64,000 nucleotides of DNA from Methylomonas sp. (GTDB lineage: Bacteria; Pseudomonadota; Gammaproteobacteria; Methylococcales; Methylomonadaceae): contig PERU01000015.1 of assembly GCA_002928965.1 (NCBI GenBank), forward strand, positions 1 through 64,000, written 5' to 3'. Shown piece by piece: positions 8,162 through 17,295 of this stretch. The position numbers and the translations under genes were made by a program. The first letter of the stretch is position 1. The number at the start of each line of letters is the position of its first letter. The notes below the pieces were generated by a model. It was not told the DNA's origin and did not search any database. It saw only the letters and a list, made by a program, of their open reading frames with translations.

Positions 8162-9040
8162 TTATCGCTGTGGATTGGACGGATAACGCGCTTGCATGAA
8201 GTCCAACGCCGATTTAGCCAGATCATCCGAGTCATCCCACAGATTGCGCCAGACGCACAAGGTATTGGATAGCTTGGGATCCACGACTTTGGAAGAAAAC
8301 GATTCGAAGGTAATCGGGCCTTGATAATCGATTTTCTTCAGGGCATTGAAAAAGCTATCGAAGTTGACGTTGCCTGTGCCCAGATAGCCGCGATGGCTTT
8401 CACCGACATGCACATAACCCAGTCGATCTTTTGCCGCCAGCACGGATGTCTCCATACCGTCCTCTTCGATATTCATGTGGTAAGTATCCAGGTGTAAAAA
8501 GGCGTTGGGGCGATTGACCTCGTCCAGAAACGCCAAGCCTTCCAGTCCGGTATTCATGATGTTGGTTTCGTAGCGGTTGACCACTTCAAGATCGATATTG
8601 ATGCCTTTATCAGCGGCATAATCTGCCAGACGCTGCATGGCCGCCACAGCATTGGCCCGGTTTTCTTTCGATGCCGGGCCGGGATATTTCCCGAGTGCGC
8701 AATAAATTACCCCGCATAATTCGCTGCCGCCCAGTGCATACAGTACATCGGTGGCTTTGCGGAGCAATTCGTCGCCTTTGGCGATAACCGTCTGATTGGT
8801 GCTGGTGACGTCGGTACTGGCGGACAGGCCCAGTGAGGCATGGGCGCGTAAATTAAATTCCTGCAGCAAATCTTTGGTTAACGCCACATCGATTTGCCAC
8901 GGGTCCAGCAGGGCAATTTCGATGTAGTCATAGCCTGCGCTGGCCGCGCCACGAATGGCTTTGCGGGCACCTTCCGGCGTCCAGTCGCCGGACCAAACCA
9001 GCGCATGGCCGCCGTATTCCAGCGATTTTTTAAATGACAT
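8162..9040 (-). CDS. Sugar phosphate isomerase/epimerase (ketose 3-epimerase-like TIM barrel)
   Basis: The start at 9040 is set by AAGGAG seven bases upstream and gives 292 residues. The protein fits the xylose-isomerase-like TIM-barrel family, closest in pattern to D-tagatose/D-psicose 3-epimerases. The expected metal and acid residues are visible: Glu in NIDLEVVNRYE, Asp and His in HLDTYHMNIEEDGM, His in YVHVGESHRGYLGTG, and Glu in ITFESFSS. These enzymes invert C3 of free ketoses using Mn2+ or Co2+. The actual sugar is not determinable. The gene precedes the YqiA-like hydrolase and faces away from the ABC transporter across a 166-base gap that must hold both promoters. Confidence 0.8.
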   Translation of the reverse strand: MSFKKSLEYGGHALVWSGDWTPEGARKAIRGAASAGYDYIEIALLDPWQIDVALTKDLLQEFNLRAHASLGLSASTDVTSTNQTVIAKGDELLRKATDVLYALGGSELCGVIYCALGKYPGPASKENRANAVAAMQRLADYAADKGINIDLEVVNRYETNIMNTGLEGLAFLDEVNRPNAFLHLDTYHMNIEEDGMETSVLAAKDRLGYVHVGESHRGYLGTGNVNFDSFFNALKKIDYQGPITFESFSSKVVDPKLSNTLCVWRNLWDDSDDLAKSALDFMQARYPSNPQR

Positions 9041-9206
9041 AACGTGACTCCTTGGGTTGATTGTCAAAGCGTACTGTAGCGATTTTGGTGTTTGTCAGGC
9101 AATTAAAATCACGCTTAGGTGTTTTCTCAATAGTCTGTTAAAGCATTGGTATGCTCAAGCGGTGAGCTACTCAAATAAATACGCTTTAAAACAGGTAAGA
9201 TAAGCC

Positions 9207-11003
9207 ATGCCTACCCAAAAACTCAGTCAATCCAAGCCTCCCACATCACCCGTTTCTTTTAAGGATTTATGGCCCTTTTTACGGCCATATCGATTAAAAA
9301 TCGCACTGGCGTTTTTGCTGCTGTGTCTGGGGTCTGCCACCATTTTGCTGGTGCCGTTGGCGTTTCGGGATTTGATCGATTTTGGGTTTGGACAACAGCA
9401 AAAGACTCAAACCGGTTTGTTGGGTTCAATGAGTCTAAATGATCGATTTATCGTTTTGTTTGGTCTGGCCGTATTGTGGGCGCTGGCCATATCGCTGCGC
9501 TATTACACGGTCAGCTGGGTAGGCGAGCGGGTGACGGCGGATATGCGCAGAGCGGTGTATGCAAGAGTCTTGGCGCAATCGCCGCAGTTTTTCGAGACCT
9601 TGCAAACCGGCGAAGTATTGTCGCGGTTGACGGGTGACACCACGCTGATACAAACCGTCATCGGCAGCTCTGTGTCGATGGCATTGCGCAGTTTGATTCA
9701 GTTTACGGGTGGTATGGCCATGTTGGCACTTACCAGCAGCTATCTGTTTTCGATTAACCTGGGCTTGATGATGTTACTGACACTGCCGATTTTGGCTATC
9801 GGTCGCAAGGTCAAAAAGCTGTCGCGGGAATCGCAGGACAAAATTGCCGATACCGCTGCACTGGCAGGGGAAATTCTGAATGCGGTGCCAACCGTGCAAG
9901 CCTTTACTCAGGAGCAACGGGAAATTGAGCGCTTTGCAGAACGGGCTGAAATCAGTTTTTTGACCGCCATTCGCCGTACCCGGTTTCGGGCTGTGTTGAC
10001 TGTGTTGATGATCAGCGCAGTTATGGGTTCGATCATTTTCGTTTTGTGGCTGGGTGCCAATCAGGTCAATGCCGGTCTGATGAGCGGTGGGCAACTGGCA
10101 TCGTTTGTGTTGTACGCCATGATGGTGGCCGGTGCAACCAGTACGCTGGCGGAAGTCTGGGGTGACATGATGCGGGCGTCGGGAGCGGCTGAACGGTTAC
10201 TGGAATTATTGCAGGCGCAACCCAATGTTGTGGAAACCACTGTGCCGCAGGTTCTACCTGATTCTGCTGCGGCAGGCATACAATTTGAACGGGTCAGTTT
10301 TCATTACCCATCACGCTTACAAATTGCGGCGCTGGACGACATTAGTCTGCAGATTGCTGATGGCGAAATCATTGCCTTGGTTGGGCCTTCCGGAGCAGGC
10401 AAGACCACCTTGTTTCAATTATTACTGCGTTTTTATGATGTCACCGACGGCATGATTCGCTTGAACGGGCAAGACATCAGACAGTTATCATTAGATGATT
10501 TGCGCCGGCAAATCGCCATCGTGCCACAGGACCCGGTGATTTTTTCGGCGAATGTATTGGAGAATATCCGCTACGGCAGGCCTTCAGCCAGTGATGACGA
10601 AGTGATAGCGGCAGCTAAATCCGCGCATGTGGAAGAGTTTGTGCATCGGCTGCCGGACGCTTATCAGACGTTTTTGGGCGAACGCGGGACGCGTTTATCG
10701 GGCGGGCAACGGCAGCGAATTGCCATTGCCAGAGCTATTTTGAAAAATGCGCCGTTATTGTTGCTGGATGAAGCCACCAGCGCGCTGGATGCCGAGTCTG
10801 AAATTTTGGTGCAAGCCGGCTTGAATGTAGCCATGCAGGGTCGGACCACACTCATCATCGCCCATCGACTGGCGACCGTAAAAAAGGTGGATCGGATTAT
10901 TGTTTTTGAAAACGGGCGAATCGTGGAAACCGGTTCCCCTGAAGATCTAAGGCAGCAGAGCGGGCTTTATGCACGTCTTGCCAGTCTGCAATTTGAAGAG
11001 TGA
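9207..11003 (+). CDS. ABC exporter, fused permease and ATPase (MsbA/LmrA type half-transporter)
   Basis: The 598-residue protein has an N-terminal six-helix membrane domain (about residues 25-330, starting at LKIALAFLLLCLGSATILL) and a C-terminal nucleotide-binding domain. The latter shows Walker A GPSGAGKTTLFQLLL, Q-loop IVPQDPVIFSANV, signature LSGGQRQRIAIARA, Walker B LLLLDEATSALD and the H-loop IIAHRLATV. It should work as a homodimer in the inner membrane exporting a lipid or hydrophobic compound; the cargo is not evident. The ATG follows AGGTAAG. The dehydrogenase gene begins at or just after its stop, so the two are co-transcribed. Confidence 0.88.
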   Translation: MPTQKLSQSKPPTSPVSFKDLWPFLRPYRLKIALAFLLLCLGSATILLVPLAFRDLIDFGFGQQQKTQTGLLGSMSLNDRFIVLFGLAVLWALAISLRYYTVSWVGERVTADMRRAVYARVLAQSPQFFETLQTGEVLSRLTGDTTLIQTVIGSSVSMALRSLIQFTGGMAMLALTSSYLFSINLGLMMLLTLPILAIGRKVKKLSRESQDKIADTAALAGEILNAVPTVQAFTQEQREIERFAERAEISFLTAIRRTRFRAVLTVLMISAVMGSIIFVLWLGANQVNAGLMSGGQLASFVLYAMMVAGATSTLAEVWGDMMRASGAAERLLELLQAQPNVVETTVPQVLPDSAAAGIQFERVSFHYPSRLQIAALDDISLQIADGEIIALVGPSGAGKTTLFQLLLRFYDVTDGMIRLNGQDIRQLSLDDLRRQIAIVPQDPVIFSANVLENIRYGRPSASDDEVIAAAKSAHVEEFVHRLPDAYQTFLGERGTRLSGGQRQRIAIARAILKNAPLLLLDEATSALDAESEILVQAGLNVAMQGRTTLIIAHRLATVKKVDRIIVFENGRIVETGSPEDLRQQSGLYARLASLQFEE

Positions 11004-11020
11004 TTAGCTCAATATCAGTC

Positions 11021-11977
11021 ATGCAAGCAGTAGTACTTAAAAATGGAGCATTACATTGTCAGGACATTGCCAAGCCTTTAGCTGCGGCTGGTGAAGCATT
11101 GATTCACTTGAGGCTGGCAGGGATTTGCGCAACGGACCTGGAATTGGTGAAAGGCTATGCCGGTTTTACCGGTGTGTTGGGTCATGAATTTGTGGGCGAG
11201 GTGGTCGCTGTTGATAAACCCCATCAGCATTGGCTGCATCAAAGGGTGGTTGGTTCTATCAACCTCGGCTGTAGACAGTGCTTGGTTTGCCTGAATGACG
11301 GGCCTGAGCATTGTCCAAATCGTAAAGTGTTGGGTATCCGTGGGCAGCAAGGTGTGTTTGCCGACTATTTCACGCTGCCGGTGACTAATCTATACGCCGT
11401 ACCCGACTCAATTACCGATGAAACCGCCGTTTTTGCCGAGCCTTTGGCGGCAGCACTGCGGGTGGTCAAACAATTGCAAGCCGTATCGGTTGCCAATATA
11501 GCAGTCATCGGGCCGGGCCGATTGGGGTTATTGATTGCCAAAGTGTTGGCCGTTGCCGGATACCAGGTCCAGGTTTTGGGGCGATCGGCCAAGTCTTTGG
11601 TTTTGCCGAAACAATGGCAACTCAACACTGATTTGATAGATAAGGTTGCGGATAATCAATTTGATTGCGTGGTGGATGCCAGCGGTCAGGCTGATGGGTT
11701 TCGGCAGGCGTTAAGAATCATCAGGCCACGCGGCATACTTATTTTAAAAAGCACCTTTGCTGCCGCTGAACCGGTCGATTTAAGTAAAATTGTGGTGGCT
11801 GAATTGCAGGTGATGGGTTCGCGCTGCGGTTCTTTTGCTGATGCTTTAGCGCTGATGACGCAGCAGGTGATTCCTTTTGAAACCTTGATCGACGCACGTT
11901 ATGCGCTGTGCGATGGCGAAGCGGCTCTTGCATTCGCCAGTCGACCAGGCGTCAGAAAAGTCCTGTTAAGGCCTTGA
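11021..11977 (+). CDS. Zinc-dependent medium-chain alcohol/threonine-type dehydrogenase
   Basis: The 318-residue reading starts MQAVVLKNGALHC at 11021; a GTG at 11000 overlapping the ABC gene stop would add seven residues. Catalytic-zinc residues are visible (Cys in GICATDLE, GHE in LGHEFVGEV) as is the four-Cys structural zinc lobe (GCRQCLVCLNDGPEHC). A Rossmann NAD(P) site follows (AVIGPGRLGLLIA). It is at the short end for the family (340-350 residues), losing length mainly near the C-terminus and in loops. It oxidises or reduces an alcohol/ketone pair; substrate unknown. Its end faces the 5'-nucleotidase gene 22 bases away. Confidence 0.82.
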   Translation: MQAVVLKNGALHCQDIAKPLAAAGEALIHLRLAGICATDLELVKGYAGFTGVLGHEFVGEVVAVDKPHQHWLHQRVVGSINLGCRQCLVCLNDGPEHCPNRKVLGIRGQQGVFADYFTLPVTNLYAVPDSITDETAVFAEPLAAALRVVKQLQAVSVANIAVIGPGRLGLLIAKVLAVAGYQVQVLGRSAKSLVLPKQWQLNTDLIDKVADNQFDCVVDASGQADGFRQALRIIRPRGILILKSTFAAAEPVDLSKIVVAELQVMGSRCGSFADALALMTQQVIPFETLIDARYALCDGEAALAFASRPGVRKVLLRP

Positions 11978-11999
11978 GTCTCAACTGAGGCAAAAGAGC

Positions 12000-12923
12000 T
12001 CAATCGTTAGCGATGCCGAATGGAATATGCACCATTGGGATGTCGCCGGCCGCGGATTCCAGATGACTTTTTTGATCGTCAAAGTAAATATGTGGCCGCA
12101 AAGTCGATAGGATGCGTTCTTTTTTCATGCCACCTAAAAAGAAGGTTTCGTTGGCACTGACCCCCCAATGTTCCAGCGTGGTGATGACCCGTTCATGCGA
12201 GGGCGCGCTGCGGGCCGTGACAATCGCGGTACGGATGATGCGCTGATAGGTGCGGTTTTTTTCTTGCTCGCTGTCTTCGAGTGCTTGCAGATAAGAGAGC
12301 TTTTTAAACAAATCTGCCAATGGGCCTGGGTTATGCGGGATGTGGGAGTGGTTGGTTTCGTGCTGCCAAAATTCAGGTAAGTCGTTGCGCTGGTACACCG
12401 TTTCAGATTCATCGTCGGCAATCACGCCATCAAAATCAAAGGCAATCACTAACTCTTCGGTATCGGTAATATCCACCACTTTGCTGGGCAATACCGTGCC
12501 AGCCGGAAAACCTTTGGCAATGGCATTTTTGACGTCCTCCTCGTTAGCCGACAGAAACAGCGATGCGTTGAAGGCCGGTATGTAGTGGTAAGGTGACTTG
12601 CCTTCGGTGAAGGCCGCCCGACTGATGGTCAAACCATAATGGGCAATGGAACGAAACACACGTTGCCCGGTCACTGCCGAATTACGGGAAAGCAACACCA
12701 CTTCCACCGGTGCCTGGGCTGGAAAATGCGTGTTGATATTCAAAAACCGTCGAATAAACGGAAAAGCCACGCCTTTCTCAAGCACTTGATCCAGATGCTC
12801 GGTTTGAAAAGCTTTATAAGCGGCTGGACCTTTTTGGCTGAAAACCGCCTGAGATTCTGATAAATCGAATAAGGCACTGGATGACACGGCAATCACCAGT
12901 TTTTGTTCAATGGGATAGGGCAT
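12000..12923 (-). CDS. 5'-nucleotidase (cytosolic NT5C1-like family)
   Basis: The 307-residue protein matches the bacterial relatives of cytosolic 5'-nucleotidase I: an N-terminal LVIAVSSSALFDLSES segment, VVLLSRNSAVTGQRVF, and a HAD-type motif VIAFDFDGVIADDESE near residue 165, followed by TAIVTARSAPSHERV and the late acidic HIYFDDQKSHLE. In this family the first HAD Asp is placed internally. It should hydrolyse nucleoside 5'-monophosphates to nucleosides in the cytoplasm. It is convergent with the dehydrogenase gene and is followed on its upstream side by a 262-base gap holding only a short CCCCTTTTTCAAGGGG hairpin (13027-13042). Confidence 0.85.
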   Translation of the reverse strand: MPYPIEQKLVIAVSSSALFDLSESQAVFSQKGPAAYKAFQTEHLDQVLEKGVAFPFIRRFLNINTHFPAQAPVEVVLLSRNSAVTGQRVFRSIAHYGLTISRAAFTEGKSPYHYIPAFNASLFLSANEEDVKNAIAKGFPAGTVLPSKVVDITDTEELVIAFDFDGVIADDESETVYQRNDLPEFWQHETNHSHIPHNPGPLADLFKKLSYLQALEDSEQEKNRTYQRIIRTAIVTARSAPSHERVITTLEHWGVSANETFFLGGMKKERILSTLRPHIYFDDQKSHLESAAGDIPMVHIPFGIAND

Positions 12924-13185
12924 GACTTAGCTGGTCGCGTTTATAGGTTTGGATCGATAATACGCTACTCGAAGAATTGACAAAGAGGAATCGGGTGAGA
13001 TGCTTCATATTAACGCCTCTATATACCCCTTTTTCAAGGGGCGATGTCGTAAGAGCAAGGTTGGGCTTGGCACGGCAAATTACAATAAAATCAGAATGAT
13101 GGGCTTCATTGGATTCATCTCGGCTTACCTTTTCGACAGTCTCCAAGGAAGGGAGTTATTTTGGGCCAAATCCTAAAGAATTTAC

Positions 13186-14412
13186 TTAACGATGGGTATT
13201 GGTGGATAAATCCCACATTGGCAGGAAAATGCCCAAGGCCAGACCCAATACCATCACGCCTATGATGACGATCAAAAACGGTTCAATGGCGCTGGAGAGG
13301 TTTTTCAACTCCACATCGATTTCGCCTTCGTAAAAATCCGCCACTTCTTCAAGCATTTCGGCAATATTGCCGGATTCTTCGCCGACCATGATCATTTGAA
13401 TCACCAACGGCGGAAACAGGCCAATACTTCTGGCCATGCGGCTGATACTGTCGCCTTTTTCAATGCCGACCTGCATTTTGTGCAGCATGGAACCGATGTA
13501 ATCATTGCCCACCGCCTGCGCCACAATCGAAATGCCCTGAATCAGCGGTACGCCGGCAGTGAGTATCATGGCAAACGAGCGTGAGAAGCGTTCCATGGTA
13601 GCGCGTTCGATAATGCTGCCAATCACCGGAATTTTTAACAAGGCTTTATGCCATTGCAATCTGCCATCCTTGGAGGCCAGATATTTGCTGATCAGTATCG
13701 CCATAATCAGCAGGCCGCCCAACAGATGTGGCCAGTACTGCAGCATAAAATCTGAAATGCCCATTAACAGTCGGGTTTGCCAGGGCAATTCGGCGCCCAT
13801 TTTGTCGAATACGCCTTTAAAGGCAGGAATTACATAAATGTTCACGATCACCATCGCGACACTAATGGCAAAAATCACCATGGTCGGATAACGCAGGGCC
13901 GATTTGACGCGGGTTTGGGTTTCCTTTTCCCGTTCCAGATAGTGACCGATCTGCTGAAATGCGCGCTCCAGTCCGCCGGTGGTTTCGCCGACACTGATGA
14001 TGCTGAGTAATAAAACGGGAAATATCTGTTGGTATTGCGACATGGATTGCGATAAGGATTGCCCTGATTCCAGCTTACGGGCCGTGCCAATTAAGGCCTG
14101 CTTTAAGGCCAGATTACGGCTGGTATCGGCCAGACTGTTAATTGCTCTGATCAAGGGAACGCCGGCTTTGGTCAGGCTGTACATTTGCCGGCTGAACAGC
14201 ATCAAATCATTGATGCTCAGTTGCCGGTGGGCTTGCCAAAGCACAAAGGTATTCAGCAGGTCATCGTTTTTTTCAACCGAAGCCTCAATGCTGATAGGCG
14301 TCAATCCTCGGTTAAGCAAAGTTTGTGCGGCTTGTCTGCTGTTTTCGGCTTCTAGGCTGTTACTGACCAGTTTGCCGGCGCTATTACGGGCTTTATAGCT
14401 GAATGATGCCAT
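13186..14412 (-). CDS. mshG: MSHA inner-membrane platform protein
   Basis: The 408-residue protein is a GspF/PilC-family platform. It has two repeats of the T2SSF domain (about residues 70-195 and 270-395, each with a G-x-P-L-I and a later E-x-x-G motif such as AGVPLIRAINSL / VGETTGGLE and AGVPLIQGIS / VGEESGNIAE) and three membrane spans. It anchors the pilus machine in the inner membrane and passes ATPase motion to the pilin. It is the last gene of the msh operon here, one base after mshE. In Vibrio the pilin genes mshB, A, C and D follow, but here the next gene is an unrelated nucleotidase. Confidence 0.92.
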   Translation of the reverse strand: MASFSYKARNSAGKLVSNSLEAENSRQAAQTLLNRGLTPISIEASVEKNDDLLNTFVLWQAHRQLSINDLMLFSRQMYSLTKAGVPLIRAINSLADTSRNLALKQALIGTARKLESGQSLSQSMSQYQQIFPVLLLSIISVGETTGGLERAFQQIGHYLEREKETQTRVKSALRYPTMVIFAISVAMVIVNIYVIPAFKGVFDKMGAELPWQTRLLMGISDFMLQYWPHLLGGLLIMAILISKYLASKDGRLQWHKALLKIPVIGSIIERATMERFSRSFAMILTAGVPLIQGISIVAQAVGNDYIGSMLHKMQVGIEKGDSISRMARSIGLFPPLVIQMIMVGEESGNIAEMLEEVADFYEGEIDVELKNLSSAIEPFLIVIIGVMVLGLALGIFLPMWDLSTNTHR

Positions 14413-14413
14413 T

Positions 14414-16108
14414 TTACAGTTCCGAGATTCGCATCACTTCGTTCAAGGTGGTGGAACCTTGTTTTACCAGTTCCAATGCGTGTTCGGTAAAACTCTTGAA
14501 GTTTGGGGTGCTGCGGGCGGCGGTGACAAAACCGGCCGAGTCGTTTCGCCGCAAGGCATCCAGGGTTTCGTGGCCCATCTCCAGTAATTCGTACACGCCT
14601 ATACGACCATGATAGCCAATATTATTGCAATGCTGGCAACCAACCCCTTGTTTAAAGGCAATGTTCGCGGCTTGCAGGTTAAAGGTTTGTTCTAGCCAGA
14701 TACTTTGATTTTCATCAATCGTCATGGGCTCCGCGCAGCGGTCGCAAATTTTCCGCACCAGTCGTTGGGCGATAATGACTTTCAATGAACTGGCCAGAAT
14801 GTAGCCTTCTATACCCATATCCAGCAAGCGGGTGGCGGTTTCCACCGCACCGTTGGTATGCAGGGTAGAGAACACCAAATGCCCGGTGATTGAGGCGCGA
14901 ACGGCAATTTCCGCCGTTTCGCGGTCGCGAATCTCGCCCACCAGAATCACATCCGGGTCTTGTCGCAAAGCCGAACGTAAGACGCTGGCAAAGGTCAGGC
15001 CGATTTTTTCATTGATTTGGGCTTGATTGATGCGTGGCAGGCTGTATTCAACCGGATCTTCCGCTGTAATGATTTTGGTTTGCGGATGATTGACTGCAGA
15101 CAGGGCCGCATACAGGGTAGTGGTTTTACCGCTACCGGTTGGTCCGGTGACCAAAATCAAACCATGCGGATTGCTGATTTGGGCTTTAAAACGCTGCAAC
15201 ACGTCGGCCGGCATGCCGATTACCTGTAAATCCAGCAGGCCTTTGGATTGATCGAGTATCCGCATGACCACCGATTCACCGTTTTGAATTGGCAAAGTGG
15301 ATAAACGCACATCCAGATTTTTGTTCTTGACCCGTATCGAAAAGCGTCCGTCCTGCGGTAGACGTTTTTCGGAAATATTCAGACCACACATCAGCTTTAA
15401 ACGTACCACCAATGCGGGGGCAATGTTGATGCTATCCAGAACGTGTTCATTTAGCACGCCATCGATACGCTGGCGGATGCGCAGTACTTTTTCGTCCGGT
15501 TCGATGTGAATATCCGAGGCGTTGGTTTGTACGGCGTCTTCAAAAATCGATTGCAGCAATTTCACCACCGGTGCGTCGGTGACTTCGGCATTACTGAGTA
15601 GATTATTGAAATCGAAGTTATTTTCAGATAGTTCGTCACTGAGTTGTTCGGCAAGGTTGCTGATTTCTTCGGTGCGACGATAGGCTTGGTCGATGGTGTT
15701 AAGTAAGTCCGATTCGCGCACTACCGCCTGACGAATGCGTTTTTTCAGCACGCGGCTGATTTCATCCAATCCCATCAAATCGGTTGGATCGGCCATGGCC
15801 AGCAATACGTCGTTGGCATTACTTTCCAGTAGCATGACCCGAAAACGCCGAGCCAGGTTTTCGGGTAATTCCTTACAGACTTCCGGTTTGCGTTTGTATT
15901 GTGCAATGTCCAGAAACGGAATTTGCAACTGACGCGATAGAAAATTAAGCAGATCGGTTTCACTGATGAAGTGCAGATCGATCAGGGTTCGCCCCAGTTT
16001 ACGACCGGTTTTTTTCTGCTCGCTTAAGGCGTTCATCAGCTGATCGTGGCTGATGATGCGGTTTTGGACCAGTAGGTCGCCGATGCGGATTTTTTTTTGC
16101 GGTTCCAT
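14414..16108 (-). CDS. mshE: MSHA extension ATPase with tandem MshEN c-di-GMP-binding motifs
   Basis: The 564-residue protein is a GspE/PilB-type hexameric ATPase. The C-terminal engine has Walker A (GPTGSGKTTTLYAAL), the Asp box, Walker B (DPDVILVGEIRD), the His box and a four-Cys zinc site (CDRCAE, GCQHCNNIGYHGR). The first 80 residues hold two consecutive MshEN motifs (RIGDLLVQNRIISHDQL and KLGRTLIDLHFISETDL, each continuing to a Leu-x3-Leu-x2-Gln). That domain is established as a high-affinity c-di-GMP receptor in Vibrio MshE. In both copies the central Gly of the consensus is replaced (Arg, His). ATPase activity, and so pilus extension, is probably raised by c-di-GMP. Confidence 0.93.
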   Translation of the reverse strand: MEPQKKIRIGDLLVQNRIISHDQLMNALSEQKKTGRKLGRTLIDLHFISETDLLNFLSRQLQIPFLDIAQYKRKPEVCKELPENLARRFRVMLLESNANDVLLAMADPTDLMGLDEISRVLKKRIRQAVVRESDLLNTIDQAYRRTEEISNLAEQLSDELSENNFDFNNLLSNAEVTDAPVVKLLQSIFEDAVQTNASDIHIEPDEKVLRIRQRIDGVLNEHVLDSINIAPALVVRLKLMCGLNISEKRLPQDGRFSIRVKNKNLDVRLSTLPIQNGESVVMRILDQSKGLLDLQVIGMPADVLQRFKAQISNPHGLILVTGPTGSGKTTTLYAALSAVNHPQTKIITAEDPVEYSLPRINQAQINEKIGLTFASVLRSALRQDPDVILVGEIRDRETAEIAVRASITGHLVFSTLHTNGAVETATRLLDMGIEGYILASSLKVIIAQRLVRKICDRCAEPMTIDENQSIWLEQTFNLQAANIAFKQGVGCQHCNNIGYHGRIGVYELLEMGHETLDALRRNDSAGFVTAARSTPNFKSFTEHALELVKQGSTTLNEVMRISEL

Positions 16109-16113
16109 AAGCT

Positions 16114-17295
16114 TTAACGGGTCAGGGCGCTGAGTCGTTGGTTAATATAGTCGACAACCTGCGTGTTCAGGGTGTTTTTTGCCAAAGCCTCTTGATAGGC
16201 TTGTTGTGCGCTATCGTTTTGTTGCAATTTGTCTGCGCAAATGCCTAATCCCAGCCAATTTTCGGCCTTCTCCGGTTGTAGCTGAGTGAGTTTTTGATAC
16301 ACCGTCTGGGCTTGAATAAATTGTTGCTGCTGTTGATGGCTAGCGGCCAGTAAAGCGAGATAATGCGGGTCATTGATCCGAAAACTGTCGACGCGTTCCA
16401 GCGTCTCGATGGCAGCGGCAAAATTTTTCTGCTGCACGTGATAATGGGCCAAGGTGGTGATAAAGCCCAAGTTGTCCGGAAACCAACCGAGACTCTCATC
16501 CAGAAATTGTTTTAGCGCCAGATTGGCGTGTTCCTGCACCAGAATTTGCAATAGTTGTTGGCGTGCAGCCAGATGTCGGGGATCGAGTTGCAACACTTCT
16601 TTCAAGGTTTCCTGACGCATCATACGTGAGGCGTTAGTACTGCTTTGGCGATACAGCTTTTCCGCTTGCTGCTGTGGACGGTTGATTGATGGGGGTTTGG
16701 CTGTTTTGGGTGTTGCTGCAACTGCAGGTTTGCTATCGATTAACCCGACGTTATCTGTCACGGGTTTTAGGTTCGGGCTGAGCTTGTCGTAACTCATTCC
16801 GGCTTTTGCTTCGACAGGATGATCAGTATCGAAGGGCTGTGTGGATAACGTGGGGGCCTCAGTGGCAGCAAGCTTTGGATTTGCCGTTGGCATCGCCAGA
16901 TGTTGCGGTTCATGCGAGGCCTGAGGGTAGGGGGTGTTTGTTGCAGCGGCAGGCTGTTCGGTGGGTGCGGCTTCGTTAGTCACCCACTGAGGTTGCAGAG
17001 GTTCAGGTGCCGCAGCAACAAGCGGTGTTTGTAACGGTTCTGCTGGTTTGACCGCAGGACTGCTCATGGCCGACTGTGAAGACGCCGGGAGGGCTGGTGA
17101 TGTTTGCTGTGTTTGCCAAAATAGCCAACCTGCTGCTGTGAGGAACAATAGGCTTGCCAGCCACCGGCCAGCCTGTCGGCGGGGTTGGGGTTTGATCGGT
17201 GAAATTTGAATATCCAGCGGCTGAGCTTGGTTAATGCTGGGGGTTTGCTGATTGCGTTGCTCCAGATCGCGCAACATTTGGTTGATCAGGCTCAT
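16114..17295 (-). CDS. mshN: MSHA biogenesis TPR protein
   Basis: The 393-residue product has a short cytoplasmic start containing MSLINQMLRDLEQR (the typical MshN opening), one membrane span near residues 45-62 (WLASLLFLTAAGWLFW), a Pro/Ala/Thr/Gln-rich periplasmic linker to about residue 215, and TPR repeats to the end (e.g. LLAASHQQQQQFIQAQTVYQ, AENWLGLGICADKLQQ). MshN is thought to help assemble or stabilise the secretin/pilus complex. Its ATG overlaps the mshM stop (ATGA), so translation is coupled. Confidence 0.88.
   Translation of the reverse strand: MSLINQMLRDLEQRNQQTPSINQAQPLDIQISPIKPQPRRQAGRWLASLLFLTAAGWLFWQTQQTSPALPASSQSAMSSPAVKPAEPLQTPLVAAAPEPLQPQWVTNEAAPTEQPAAATNTPYPQASHEPQHLAMPTANPKLAATEAPTLSTQPFDTDHPVEAKAGMSYDKLSPNLKPVTDNVGLIDSKPAVAATPKTAKPPSINRPQQQAEKLYRQSSTNASRMMRQETLKEVLQLDPRHLAARQQLLQILVQEHANLALKQFLDESLGWFPDNLGFITTLAHYHVQQKNFAAAIETLERVDSFRINDPHYLALLAASHQQQQQFIQAQTVYQKLTQLQPEKAENWLGLGICADKLQQNDSAQQAYQEALAKNTLNTQVVDYINQRLSALTR

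Noticed and set aside
12907-13146. A 79-codon minus-strand frame upstream of the 5'-nucleotidase gene
   Set aside because: It overlaps the nucleotidase start, has no ribosome site, contains the CCCCTTTTTCAAGGGG hairpin inside it, and its product has no recognisable pattern.
13151-13178. Short likeness to 57254-57274 (GTTATTTT followed by AAATCCTAA) as a dispersed element
   Set aside because: Only about 20 bases match with gaps, too little to define a repeat from two sites.
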